This document shows, in pieces, positions 18,458-27,439 of a stretch of DNA of 64,000 bases. The stretch's first letter is position 1. Every line of letters starts with the position of its first letter. The notes below the pieces were generated by a model that worked only from the letters and a program-made list of their open reading frames with translations, searched no databases and had not been told where the DNA came from. The DNA lies in the NCBI RefSeq assembly GCF_023238445.1, contig NZ_CP096658.1:3038001-3102000 (forward strand), written 5' to 3'. Both the position numbers and the translations under genes were made by a program. The DNA comes from Halorussus gelatinilyticus. Its GTDB lineage: Archaea > Halobacteriota > Halobacteria > Halobacteriales > Haladaptataceae.

Positions 18458-18595
18458 TCATCGCCATATTTTACTGTAAATGAGGTGTGGTGGCCGAACC
18501 ACGATGTACCAGTTCGGTTTGCCTGCCCTATTAACGAGATTCTGATCCTGAATCACCCAGATCTCGTGGCGAGTCTCGTACACCCAGTACCGCAC
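18458..18595 (-). pseudogene. Short coding-like remnant
   Basis: From GTG 18595 to TGA 18458 the frame reads MRYWVYETRHEIWVIQDQ followed by NWYIVVRPPHLIYSKIWR. This looks like real protein but has no credible start, and the frame is closed just upstream at the end of the ADP-ribosylglycohydrolase gene. It may be the 3' end of a lost gene. Confidence 0.25.
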
Positions 18596-18629
18596 CTCGT
18601 CAAATTCCGGTGGAAAGCTAACACCTGCA

Positions 18630-19538
18630 TCACGCCATCTTCAAGAGACTATCCGCAAGCGATTCGAGTTCATCGGTTTCGTCGATCATGGAAAGCCATT
18701 GGCGGGGGAGCCCCGACGCACCGAATCGCGCCCCGGCAATGGCTCCCGTGATCGCGCCGATGGTATCAGTATCACCGCCACGGTTGACGGCAGTGACAAT
18801 CGCCTCCTCGGCACTCTTGGACGCTAACCCGTCGTGGAGAGCCGTTTGAATCGAATGGACAACATAGCCAGACGTCTCTAGTGTACCAGGGGAAGTAGCA
18901 CGGGTGAGAGGACTAAGCGCAGCGGTGAGCTCGTTTGGTGCACTTGCATCGACATAGTCAAGGGCGTCCTGCAGTGGTGCGTTAGCATCGTCAAGGATGC
19001 CCGCGAGTGTGAGATTTAGAATGGCGCAGCCATAGGTACACCGCGGGTCAGCGTGCGTAATCTGCGAGGACTGCCGACTCACTTCGACGAGTCGATCCCA
19101 GTCAGTGGCATACGGGATGGCGAGCGGCGGGCACCGCATCACACTCCCGTTCCCAGCATTCTGGCCTTCAGGGCTGTTCTCCCAGACCTGCTGGCCCGCC
19201 TCGTCCCACTCGTCGCCGCGCTTGAGGCGGCTGAGCGCTCGTCTCGTCATCCCTCCGATGTCGAACGGGCCGCTGTCGTACCACGCGACGAACCTATCGG
19301 CAATGTCCGCCGGGTCGAACGCTTGGTGTTCGACGAGGCTTCGAGCGATGCACAGCGCCTGCTCGGTGTCGTCTGTAATCGTTCCAGCAGGCTGGTTCCA
19401 CGTGCCGTGCCCGACCATCTCGTCAAGCCGCCCGTGCTCAGCACTGATCTCCGACGCAGACGCGAACTCGACTGGCCGGCCAAGCGCATCCCCGCACGCT
19501 AACCCAAGGAGGATCCCACGCGCTCGATCTGAACTCAT
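18630..19538 (-). CDS. ADP-ribosylglycohydrolase family protein
   Basis: A 302-residue all-helical DraG-type hydrolase that removes ADP-ribose from proteins, nucleic acids or small molecules. The signature motifs are present: GLACGDALG near residues 12-20, TDDTE near 56-60, and the late metal-binding motif NRGGDTDTIGAITGAIAGA around 250-268, giving the two-metal site. Length is typical for the family. The substrate cannot be told from sequence; relatives are found both in metabolism and in toxin-antitoxin or defence settings. Confidence 0.88.
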   Translation of the reverse strand: MSSDRARGILLGLACGDALGRPVEFASASEISAEHGRLDEMVGHGTWNQPAGTITDDTEQALCIARSLVEHQAFDPADIADRFVAWYDSGPFDIGGMTRRALSRLKRGDEWDEAGQQVWENSPEGQNAGNGSVMRCPPLAIPYATDWDRLVEVSRQSSQITHADPRCTYGCAILNLTLAGILDDANAPLQDALDYVDASAPNELTAALSPLTRATSPGTLETSGYVVHSIQTALHDGLASKSAEEAIVTAVNRGGDTDTIGAITGAIAGARFGASGLPRQWLSMIDETDELESLADSLLKMA

Positions 19539-19581
19539 ACGTGACCCAACGAAGACCCATGAGAAAAATGTAGGGTAGCAG

Positions 19582-19851
19582 TCACTCGTCAGGCTTCGTT
19601 CCCGTACGGAGATTCTCCCGATACTTCGCCCACGACTGGTACATTTCCACCCGTTCTTCTTCCGTCATCGTGTCGTGCTCGTCCTCGTCGTAGAACGGGA
19701 GTTCGTCCTTCTCGGGCATCTCTATGAGCCTTCCGAGCGGGTAGAGTTGCTCGTAATAGTGCTCCAACACCCAGTCTTCGCCATGCTCGTCAACGGCTTG
19801 CTGAATGTACGCGGCAGCCCCTGGATAGTCGTCTTCCAACATACCGGTCAT
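19582..19851 (-). CDS. Small acidic hypothetical protein
   Basis: An 89-residue product starting MTGMLEDDYPGAAAYIQQ. It is rich in Glu, Asp, Tyr and Trp (DWVLEHYYEQLYPLGRLIEMPEKDELPFY). Composition is typically haloarchaeal and argues for a real gene. The open frame continues far upstream, but that portion is Ser/Arg-rich shadow sequence. It ends 43 bp upstream of the ADP-ribosylglycohydrolase start, on the same strand. Confidence 0.6.
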   Translation of the reverse strand: MTGMLEDDYPGAAAYIQQAVDEHGEDWVLEHYYEQLYPLGRLIEMPEKDELPFYDEDEHDTMTEEERVEMYQSWAKYRENLRTGTKPDE

Positions 19852-19891
19852 TGTGTATGCTCGATGACCCTGTGTCTCTACGTACTGGCAG

Positions 19892-20260
19892 TTAGGCGTC
19901 CGTGAATTCGGTGAGCGAGTGGTTCGAGCTGTTACTGTTCCACTTTCCGATTTGGATGAATTCGAACGTATCGAGGGGAGTCTCAAGCGCGGCGTCGATC
20001 TGTGTCTGAACCCCGGTGGGGAGACTGTCGACAGGGATCGCGGTGAGTGCGTGCTGGGTGAGGAAGTAGCTGGTTGCGAGGCTCGTCGGGGCGACGACGA
20101 TGACGCTTGATCCATCGACATCGTCGAGCGCGAGTTGGGCATCTCGGTACTGGAGCACTGTCGTGTCAAGCTCGTCGACAGGGAAGAGACAGACAGCATC
20201 CCCGTAGTCGATACTGGGTCCTGCCGATTTGAAATGCCCTTTGAGCATAATTATTCTCAT
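19892..20260 (-). CDS. Hypothetical protein
   Basis: A 122-residue product from ATG 20260 (MRIIMLKGHFKSAGPSIDYGDA). It contains beta-alpha-like segments (SSVIVVAPTSLATSYFLTQHAL) and ends in an Asn/Ser-rich tail. No family recognised. It lies 40 bp upstream of the 89-residue gene on the same strand, so the two and the ADP-ribosylglycohydrolase may be cotranscribed. Confidence 0.55.
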   Translation of the reverse strand: MRIIMLKGHFKSAGPSIDYGDAVCLFPVDELDTTVLQYRDAQLALDDVDGSSVIVVAPTSLATSYFLTQHALTAIPVDSLPTGVQTQIDAALETPLDTFEFIQIGKWNSNSSNHSLTEFTDA

Positions 20261-20470
20261 ATCTATTCCCACCACTCATTAATTTTGCGGTGGATAGATA
20301 CCGCAATCCGTTTTGTTAAAAATCCCATGAGTGGTGGCTTCTGGGAGTAGTACTTAATACATCGAATATTACGCAGCAACACGTAGTTCAACCGGGCTAA
20401 TGAATGATCGATACAGGATGTCTTCATAACTCCGCTTGGGAACTTCACTAATCAGATCGGTTGATGATTC

Positions 20471-20791
20471 CTATGCGAGTGGGTTCGCATCGTCACCGAA
20501 TCCAGTCCCGTATGTCTCAACGACTTCTGTAACAGTAACCTCATACGCATCGTACCACTCCGTCCACCGCTGTTTCGCGCGTTTGTGGTCTGCATCTACT
20601 CCAAACGACTCAATCGCGTCCAACGACTCCCAGTAGTAGACGACAAGAACCTCCTCACTATTCGGTGCATGCCACGTCTGTTTGCCCAGATATCCCTCCG
20701 TGTCCTCGGCAGCCGCTTGTATCGCGTCATTCAACTCGTAAAACTCCGCATCATACTCTCCAGGAGCGAGGCGGAACGTTACCAAATACAT
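20471..20791 (-). CDS. Antibiotic biosynthesis monooxygenase-like (ABM) small protein
   Basis: A 106-residue protein from ATG 20791 with a ferredoxin-like ABM pattern: MYLVTFRLAPGEYDAEFYELNDAIQAAA, then GYLGKQTWHAPNSEEVLVVYYWESLDAIESF. Such dimeric proteins act as heme-degrading or quinone monooxygenases or as small stress proteins. The upstream extension in the open frame (to 20920) is not credible. Confidence 0.65.
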   Translation of the reverse strand: MYLVTFRLAPGEYDAEFYELNDAIQAAAEDTEGYLGKQTWHAPNSEEVLVVYYWESLDAIESFGVDADHKRAKQRWTEWYDAYEVTVTEVVETYGTGFGDDANPLA

Positions 20792-20999
20792 CGTGATAGT
20801 CCCTCGTCCATACGAACAAAATGCTTCCCCTCGGAGCATCAAACGGATAGCAACCAACGCCTTGCTCATCCACGCCCAAGTCGGGGTTGGGATTCCTGCC
20901 ACCTTCGCCGGGAACTCCACACCTATCCTCCGCCACTGAGAACAGGCCTACAAACACTCCGCCAAATCGGGTCCGAGTGAGTCTTGTGGTGAGTATCCG

Positions 21000-22184
21000 A
21001 TGACACGACACAATAACCGATCCGACAATGACCGATTCGCAACCATCGCAGTCGGTGCAGCTGAAACTGAAATACATCCGCACAGAGAGGGAACGAACGA
21101 CGTCGTCCCGCCGATTCACCTTTCGACTACGTTCGAGTGGGCTAACGGAGAGGACGCCAACGAACACGACTATTCGCGCGAGAGCAATCCGACGCGGGCA
21201 GCCCTCGAAGAGCAGTTAGCCCGCCTCGAAGGTGGCGAGCATGCGTTGGCGTTCGCCTCCGGAATGGCCGCCACATCAACGACGATGCTAGCGCTGGTCC
21301 CTCCGGGCGGCCACGTCGTCTCCTCGGACACCATCTATAGCGGGACCGAAAAACTGCTCACGGAACACATGGCCGGGCATCTCGGTGTTGACATCGACTT
21401 CGTTGACGCTCGTGACCCCGGCAACGTTGCCGATGCAGTCAACGCAGACACTGACTTGATCTGGGCAGAAACCCCGTCGAACCCCTTGATCCGGTTATGC
21501 GATATCCAGACGATAGCCGACATCGCCGATGACCACGATGTCCTGTTCGGCGTGGACAGTACGTTTGCGAGTCCGTACTATCAAGCCCCACTCAACCTGG
21601 GTGCCGACATCGTCGTTCACAGCACCACTAAGTATCTCAACGGACACTCCGACTCGATTGGTGGTGCTGTCATCACCGACAACGATGGGGTTTTCGAGCG
21701 ATTAGCGTTCGCGCAGCGGGTTGGACTCGGGAATATGCTTTCGCCGTTCGACTGCTACCTCGTTGCGCGAGGCATCAAGACGCTGCCCGCACGGATGGAA
21801 CATCACGAGAGGAACGCGATGGCAGTTGCCCGGTTCCTCGAAGGCCATGATCGGATCGCTCGGGTCCACTATCCTGGTCTTGAAAGCCACCCGCAACACG
21901 ACCTTGCGACCGAGCAGATGTCGGGGTACAGCGGGATGCTATCCTTCGAGTTCGATGGGACGCTCATCGAACTTGAAGCGTTTGTCGAGGGACTTGAGGT
22001 ATTCACGCCGGGGGCCAGTCTCGGCGGGGTCGAAAGCCTTGTTGAGGTACCGTCACTCATGATCCCCGACGAGTTCAGTCGTAGTGAGGAGTCAGCGGAG
22101 ATTCCCGAAACGTTAGTCCGGGTGTCCGTTGGCCTCGAAGATGCCGATGACCTCTGCGAGGACCTCCGGACGGCGCTACCGTGA
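21000..22184 (+). CDS. PLP-dependent trans-sulfuration enzyme (cystathionine gamma-synthase/lyase type)
   Basis: A 394-residue Cys/Met-metabolism PLP enzyme. The PLP lysine is in VVHSTTKYLNGHSD at about residue 211. Other family motifs are YSRESNPTRAALEEQLARLEGG near 60-80, ASGMAA, the SDTIYSGT loop, and the C-terminal PGASLGGVESLVEVPS. It acts on cystathionine, O-acylhomoserine or a related sulfur amino acid; the exact reaction cannot be assigned. No riboswitch is apparent upstream. It is divergent from the ABM-like gene. Confidence 0.9.
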   Translation: MTRHNNRSDNDRFATIAVGAAETEIHPHREGTNDVVPPIHLSTTFEWANGEDANEHDYSRESNPTRAALEEQLARLEGGEHALAFASGMAATSTTMLALVPPGGHVVSSDTIYSGTEKLLTEHMAGHLGVDIDFVDARDPGNVADAVNADTDLIWAETPSNPLIRLCDIQTIADIADDHDVLFGVDSTFASPYYQAPLNLGADIVVHSTTKYLNGHSDSIGGAVITDNDGVFERLAFAQRVGLGNMLSPFDCYLVARGIKTLPARMEHHERNAMAVARFLEGHDRIARVHYPGLESHPQHDLATEQMSGYSGMLSFEFDGTLIELEAFVEGLEVFTPGASLGGVESLVEVPSLMIPDEFSRSEESAEIPETLVRVSVGLEDADDLCEDLRTALP

Positions 22185-22374
22185 ACTCCCCCTTTGCCTC
22201 ATTCCCTATTCTTTGACCTGATGAGCGCGGAAACGCACGCTGTGCTGCTGAATACAACCTCCGCTTCTCACACACAGTACGGTCAACTATTGAGAACTTC
22301 AACAGGGTCTTCGATCTGTTATTTATGTGAGTTGAATCCCCAGTTTGACTATCCCTGCCTTCCCAGCTGACGTT

Positions 22375-23196
22375 ATGCCTCGTGATCTCTATGACTGTAC
22401 TGCGGCCGAACTCGCCACGTACTCCGTCGAACACCTCGACCACGGCACGCCACCTGGCGACGCCGCCGCGTGGCTTGATGAGAACGGGTACGATGCTGCC
22501 CCGGTCTACGCTGACGACGACCCAATCGGGTTCATCCACACGGACGATGTCACGACTGACGACGACGGCGACACTCTCGACGACCATCTCACCCCGCTCA
22601 CCATCGACTACATGATCAGCGGCGACACCTCGTTCACAGACGTCCTCTCCGCACTCATTGAGAAACCCGTTTATTTCCTCGGCGGGCACAATCACGTCAC
22701 CGGTATCCTCACTCGCGCCGATCTCAACACCGCCCCAGCGCGCATCTACTTGTTCGACCGGATCACGTACCTCGAAGAACATCTCCGCGAACTCATCCTC
22801 GAAAATGCACCGAACTGGAAGCAAACCTCCGTCACGAGGGACGAACTCGACGATATCGAAGACCGGTACGAAGACGCACAAGCCGCCAACGTCGCCCTAG
22901 AGGAGATCCACTACGCACAATTCTCGACGCTCAAAACTATCGTCAAAAGCGTCGAACCCTGCTGGGAGGCCTGCGGCTTCTCGACGAAAGGAGAAGCCGA
23001 CTCTCGACTCCACGAAATCAAAGAACTCCGCAACGACGTCGCCCACGCCAACCTCCTCGTCGAAAACACCGACAGCAACGACTTCCTCAGTAGCGGTCGC
23101 ACCACAGAAAATCTCCACAACGCCCTCGAAACTATCGAGCAAGTCCTCATACATCTCCAAAACGCAGGGTACGACCCAGGGTCGTCAGAGACATAA
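22375..23196 (+). CDS. CBS-pair protein with C-terminal HEPN-like domain
   Basis: A 273-residue protein. Residues 1-125 look like a CBS-domain pair: a first half with DAAAWLDENGYDAAPVYADDDPIGFIHTDDV and a second with DVLSALIEKPVYFLGGHNHVTGILTRADL. The C-terminal half is helical and ends in KELRNDVAHANLL, where R219 and H224 form the R-x4-H motif of HEPN ribonucleases. CBS pairs bind adenine nucleotides, so an energy- or alarmone-gated RNase is a natural reading. ATG 22375 is chosen because it begins the domain; an open frame starts ten codons earlier. It stands alone, with no obvious antitoxin partner. Confidence 0.65.
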   Translation: MPRDLYDCTAAELATYSVEHLDHGTPPGDAAAWLDENGYDAAPVYADDDPIGFIHTDDVTTDDDGDTLDDHLTPLTIDYMISGDTSFTDVLSALIEKPVYFLGGHNHVTGILTRADLNTAPARIYLFDRITYLEEHLRELILENAPNWKQTSVTRDELDDIEDRYEDAQAANVALEEIHYAQFSTLKTIVKSVEPCWEACGFSTKGEADSRLHEIKELRNDVAHANLLVENTDSNDFLSSGRTTENLHNALETIEQVLIHLQNAGYDPGSSET

Positions 23197-23356
23197 GCGC
23201 CAGGGTACGCTTCGATCTTGACCCTCTCTTGAACTACCGTGTCTGGTAGCATCGCTACTTCTCAGTACTAGAGTCGAAATCTGGATCTTCGTAGCAAGTG
23301 GTTTGCTGCACCTCCTGAACTCTGCAGCGCCGCCTGTGATCTCCTGTTCTACGCGG

Positions 23357-24475
23357 TTATTCCGTTGCTTGTCGCTTGATGAACATGTCGAATAGCGGCG
23401 TCTGTTTGACCACCCCGTTGCGCAGTCGCCGAAGATATTTCGATTCGAGGAATGTAACCGTGGCCTCGACGCGTGCCATGCGTTTCACGCGTGCTGCGTC
23501 GGGTCGACGCCGGGACTCGAACCTGGTAAGTGCCTTGGACAGATGGTCGGAGCGGGACGTGGCGAGTTCCTGTGCGAGAACACGCGCGTCTTGGAGTGCG
23601 AGCGACGCGCCCATCCCTGAAATTGGATGCACTGCATGGGCGGCATCACCGAGTAACGCAATTCGGTCAGTATGCCAGGTGTCACAGGTCACGTCGCGGA
23701 CGCGGTCAAAGAAGGGCTCGTCGTCGGTCCCGTCAAGAAGAGCGGGTAGCTGCCAGCCGATTGTTTCGGCTTGCGCCCGCAGTTCCTCACGCCCCGGTGG
23801 GTTTGGAGGACTGTCGAGTCGTGCAGCGAGATTGAATCCGACGCGGTCACCGACACGAGCGACGAATCCCTCACTTCCGGGGCCCCAGACACTGACCATA
23901 TCCTGCCCGACGTCCACATCCTGTTGGGCCCATAGCGACCACACGTAGGTATCGTATTCCCGTTTCGACCAGTCATCGAAGCACTGACTGCGAACGACGG
24001 AATGGATACCGTCAGCACCGATTACGAGGTCAAATACTTCAGTCGTCCCGTCATCAAAGGTGACGGTCACACCGTCGGCGTGCTCGTTGATGTGCTCAGG
24101 AGATGTTCCCATTCGAATCCAGTCTGACGGGACGTTTTCTCGTAGTGCCGCGTGGAGGTCAGCACGGTGGATGACCAGTAGGAGTGTCTGTTCGGGGGAA
24201 AGAGATGTGCGTGTGAGAACCTCACCGCCGCTCGCGCGAATCTCAAATCCATTAGGATCGGCTGCTCGCTTATGGGCGGCATCGAGGAGTCCGAGTTCGT
24301 CGAGGACGGCGAGTCCGTCTTCCCAAAGCCCAATCCCGTACCCAGAACCTCGCCACTCGGTTGCTTGTTCGATGATCGTCGGCTCATACTCCTGGCGTTG
24401 AAGGTACCCTGCCAAGCTTAGCCCGGCAAGACCCCCGCCGACAATCAGTACGTCAGTCTTCGAGTGGTGGGTCAT
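23357..24475 (-). CDS. FAD-dependent monooxygenase
   Basis: A 372-residue aromatic-hydroxylase-type flavoprotein. The N-terminal dinucleotide-binding motif is VLIVGGGLAGLSLAG (residues 9-23), the DG motif is LVIGADGIHSVVR near 150-162, and the second FAD contact is LLGDAAHAVHPISGMG near 275-290. Such enzymes insert one oxygen atom into an aromatic or other substrate using NAD(P)H. The start overlaps the stop of the nuclease-like gene at 24472 (ATGA), implying cotranscription, which is an unusual pairing. Confidence 0.88.
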   Translation of the reverse strand: MTHHSKTDVLIVGGGLAGLSLAGYLQRQEYEPTIIEQATEWRGSGYGIGLWEDGLAVLDELGLLDAAHKRAADPNGFEIRASGGEVLTRTSLSPEQTLLLVIHRADLHAALRENVPSDWIRMGTSPEHINEHADGVTVTFDDGTTEVFDLVIGADGIHSVVRSQCFDDWSKREYDTYVWSLWAQQDVDVGQDMVSVWGPGSEGFVARVGDRVGFNLAARLDSPPNPPGREELRAQAETIGWQLPALLDGTDDEPFFDRVRDVTCDTWHTDRIALLGDAAHAVHPISGMGASLALQDARVLAQELATSRSDHLSKALTRFESRRRPDAARVKRMARVEATVTFLESKYLRRLRNGVVKQTPLFDMFIKRQATE

Positions 24476-25818
24476 ACTGACACGTCGTCCGTTATCGTCG
24501 TCTCGTAGAGCCGGTCAATCGTCTCGATCAGTTCGGGGTTCGAGAGAACGCCCTCCTTGACGGCCCGGGAGAGTGCGTCGAGATACGCTTCGAAGAAATC
24601 ATCGTGACGGTCAACGTCGATCTCGTACTCTGCTCGGAGAACGTTTGATTTGTTCCCCGTGATTGTGAGTTTCGTCCCGTTGATGGCGTCGCTAATCTCG
24701 GACTGTGTATTCGAGAACCGGTCGGCGAACCCGTTGTAGAAGTCCTCGTGCCCAGACGGAGCGTTCCTGACGTAGACGACGAGCGTGTGATCCCGGACAG
24801 CGTCTTCTCGATTACGCTCAAGTCGATGCAGGAAACCAACCCGCGCATTCGGTTTAATCGCATCCGAAACTGGACGGTCCTCATCGACCTTCCGCCACCA
24901 CTCTCGCGGGAACAGCCACGCCCAATCAGACGTCCCTTGTCGGAACGTCCACTGTCGCCGCTCACCGGTCGCCATCTCCAGCTCTACTGCCGCGTACTCA
25001 TCAGGCACGTCCGGATCATCGAGAAGCTCAGCCGCATCCAGCGTTTGCGCCAGCCGTGTCCCCCAGATCTCCTCGAATTCCGACCACTCCTCCTCGAACG
25101 CCGCCTCCAAGTCCGAGATTACACCGTAGTTCTCAACGTACAGTTCCACCATTTCGTGCTGATTCTCCTGATACTCGGTCATCGTGAGTTCACTCCGAAT
25201 CGTGTCGACAAAGTCTTTCAACTGCGCTGTGGTCCGCGCCGGGTACTCGTCGTAGCTTTCCACCAAGAATGACTGTAGCTCTGCAGCCAGCCACTCCCAC
25301 GAGACATGCACAAATTCCTCAGCGTCCGGTGACGACGCAGATTCCGGGGCCAAGAAAACGTAGTGCTGGCCATCAACTGGTACCTCGGACTTGTCAAGCC
25401 CGATTCCATCGAACGAATCCACACCGACGTACCGTGGTGTCTGGTCGTCGCCTTCTGACGCATGGACTTTCAATTCCCAGCAGATGAACCACTCGTCGGA
25501 CGCCCACAACACGACATCGGGAATCCCGTCCGACGTCGCCACCTCCTGTGCGATCTGGATATCGTCAATGTCGAACCGCGAAAACTCGTACTCCAAGTCA
25601 TCTCGATCAGACAACGCCGCCAACACGTGTTCTAACAACGCATGGTTCAGCCCGTGCGGCGCGTCCGGCGTCAAGAAATGAACGAGGAACTGCTGCCAGT
25701 CACGCTCCTGCGTACTCCGGCCAAGCACCTGCAGCGTTGTCGGCGGCGGCTCCTCCGCCTCCGGAAGCGCAGCGAGCCGCTGCCGGACCGCCGCTAATTC
25801 CGCCTCAATACTTCGAGT
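24472..25818 (-). CDS. PD-(D/E)XK nuclease superfamily protein
   Basis: A 448-residue protein from ATG 25818. Near the N-terminus GIPDVVLWASDEWFICWELKVH places D102, E116 and K118 in the PD-(D/E)XK arrangement, as in the PDDEXK families that begin with a small helical domain (DWQQFLVHFLTPDAPHGLNHALLEHVL). The C-terminal half is a helical region ending in a DUF-like domain with WTFRQGTSDWAWLFP. It probably acts on DNA as a restriction-type nuclease. The flavoprotein gene overlaps its stop. Confidence 0.75.
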   Translation of the reverse strand, partial: TRSIEAELAAVRQRLAALPEAEEPPPTTLQVLGRSTQERDWQQFLVHFLTPDAPHGLNHALLEHVLAALSDRDDLEYEFSRFDIDDIQIAQEVATSDGIPDVVLWASDEWFICWELKVHASEGDDQTPRYVGVDSFDGIGLDKSEVPVDGQHYVFLAPESASSPDAEEFVHVSWEWLAAELQSFLVESYDEYPARTTAQLKDFVDTIRSELTMTEYQENQHEMVELYVENYGVISDLEAAFEEEWSEFEEIWGTRLAQTLDAAELLDDPDVPDEYAAVELEMATGERRQWTFRQGTSDWAWLFPREWWRKVDEDRPVSDAIKPNARVGFLHRLERNREDAVRDHTLVVYVRNAPSGHEDFYNGFADRFSNTQSEISDAINGTKLTITGNKSNVLRAEYEIDVDRHDDFFEAYLDALSRAVKEGVLSNPELIETIDRLYETTITDDVSV

Positions 25819-26384
25819 CATACCGCTACAATCACACACGGTGAAAATCAAAGTGACGCCACCCTCACTGCGTAGAGCAACCCACCAAGAGACCAGGACT
25901 ACAGGGCAAATGCCGACCGTACGTGAGCGAAGGTGTCATCTCAGGGTAGACGAGGACAGTATTCGATTGGCTCCACTCTCCCGGTTTTGCAACAATCATC
26001 GCGGACACCAAGCGCCTCTCGTGGAATCGGAAGTCAGATCTCTTACTCCCGTTGTACCCCTCGCTCTCAGGCATTGACGAAGTCTGCCCAAACGTCCGCG
26101 ATGGAATTTTCGTAACCGCGTCACCGCGAGCAGCTCGTTAGCCAAGACACGCCCTTAGATAGACTGTTAGGACTGATAAACGGCTATAAGGGATTATTTT
26201 GAGGGCGAGGGTTTATAACTAACTGCGAGATAAACGGTTTGCCGTTCCAACACGACGGGAGCGCAGAACAACGTGACGCACCCATCGACCAAACCCGGGC
26301 CTACCCCTGCGAAGATGGGAGCAGAGCCCACGGTATGATCGAAATAGTCGCTCGAACGGCACACCGAACCCGAGAAAAAGAAAC
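25819..26384. other. Intergenic region between divergent genes
   Basis: About 560 bp with no supported gene. It carries the divergent promoters of the nuclease at 25818 and the gene at 26385. A TATA-like TTTATAACTAAC at 26211-26222 lies 170 bp upstream of the latter and may mean a long leader. Open frames here are Arg/Ser-rich and look spurious. Confidence 0.4.
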
Positions 26385-27326
26385 ATGACGCACGATACGG
26401 ACTCAGAACAGACCGTCCGAGCACAGCTCAACGAAATAGCAGACCATTGTGAGACTCACGACGAGTACCCAGAGGACGTCTCCAAGACCGACGTGCAGGA
26501 ACTCGGCCAAACCCTGCACGACCAACTCGCAGACCGCATCGAAACGTACGTCGCTGAGACGAACTTCACGCGCCGCGAAGCCGAAGTCTGGGCACTCTAC
26601 AAGTACGTTGACGAGTACAACAACTTCGTGACCTACGACGGAGCAACGCTCCTCCTCTCCACACCCGGCACGGGATTCAGCGAGACGACCGAAGCGGACG
26701 AGGGAGCGGCGGTGAGCCAGTCGGTCACAAGCGAGGACGCCGAGCAGTTGTTCAGAGCTGCAGAGGAGAAGGTCGAAGACGCACGGCAGACCGTCGGCGC
26801 AGTCACTTTCCCCGACCGAGATGAAGTCCTCACCAGCCCAAACCTGGTGTGGCTCAATCATCACACGGTGCAACGCTTACGCAGCCAACAACAGTCCGGC
26901 GAAACCACCCTCGACGACGTCGCCACACGCATCCTGGATGAAACAGAAACGCAGCGCTCGCTCGAAGAGTTCGTCCACGGATACCTGGGCACCCGCGGCG
27001 AGGACAACGTAACTCAACTCGCCGTTGAGCGGGAGAGCTTCAAAACGGGTGCTCTTCAAATCACCTCGCACACGCTCACCCAAGAAGAACTGCCAGACAT
27101 CGTCACGGAAACCGACGCCATCATCCACCACGGCCACCGGTACGACCTCCACTTCCACGAAGACCCATTCGGACCGCGGGACCTCAATCGACTCACGCTG
27201 TATGCCGGAAACAACATCATCGGGATGGACGCAGTCTCGCTGAAGGAAGGGCTCGCCGCCGCAAACGAGCACATGAAGGACCTGCTCGAAAGCGACGAAC
27301 CACTCGCCAGTCGAACCGTAGAGTAA
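26385..27326 (+). CDS. Uncharacterised haloarchaeal protein
   Basis: A 313-residue acidic protein without a recognised family. It starts MTHDTDSEQTVRAQLNEIADHCETHDEYPEDV. The middle (TNFTRREAEVWALYKYVDEYNNF) looks like a helix-turn-helix recognition segment, and the C-terminal part contains LNRLTLYAGNNIIGMDAVSLKEGL. The ATG is followed by strongly coding-like composition. It is convergent with the HNH gene of the HRAMP locus. Confidence 0.6.
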   Translation: MTHDTDSEQTVRAQLNEIADHCETHDEYPEDVSKTDVQELGQTLHDQLADRIETYVAETNFTRREAEVWALYKYVDEYNNFVTYDGATLLLSTPGTGFSETTEADEGAAVSQSVTSEDAEQLFRAAEEKVEDARQTVGAVTFPDRDEVLTSPNLVWLNHHTVQRLRSQQQSGETTLDDVATRILDETETQRSLEEFVHGYLGTRGEDNVTQLAVERESFKTGALQITSHTLTQEELPDIVTETDAIIHHGHRYDLHFHEDPFGPRDLNRLTLYAGNNIIGMDAVSLKEGLAAANEHMKDLLESDEPLASRTVE

Positions 27327-27439
27327 ACACGACGTCGACGCCTCACCAACGCTCATTTTTCACGGAGAGACCCATCTATCGCATCTCCAATGGACTACTG
27401 CCGCAACCGATACTGACTCATCCGCGTCCAACTCGTCAG

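Noticed and set aside
20792-20999. Riboswitch upstream of the cystathionine synthase-type gene
   Set aside because: The 200-bp gap shows no SAM- or other riboswitch-like conserved core.
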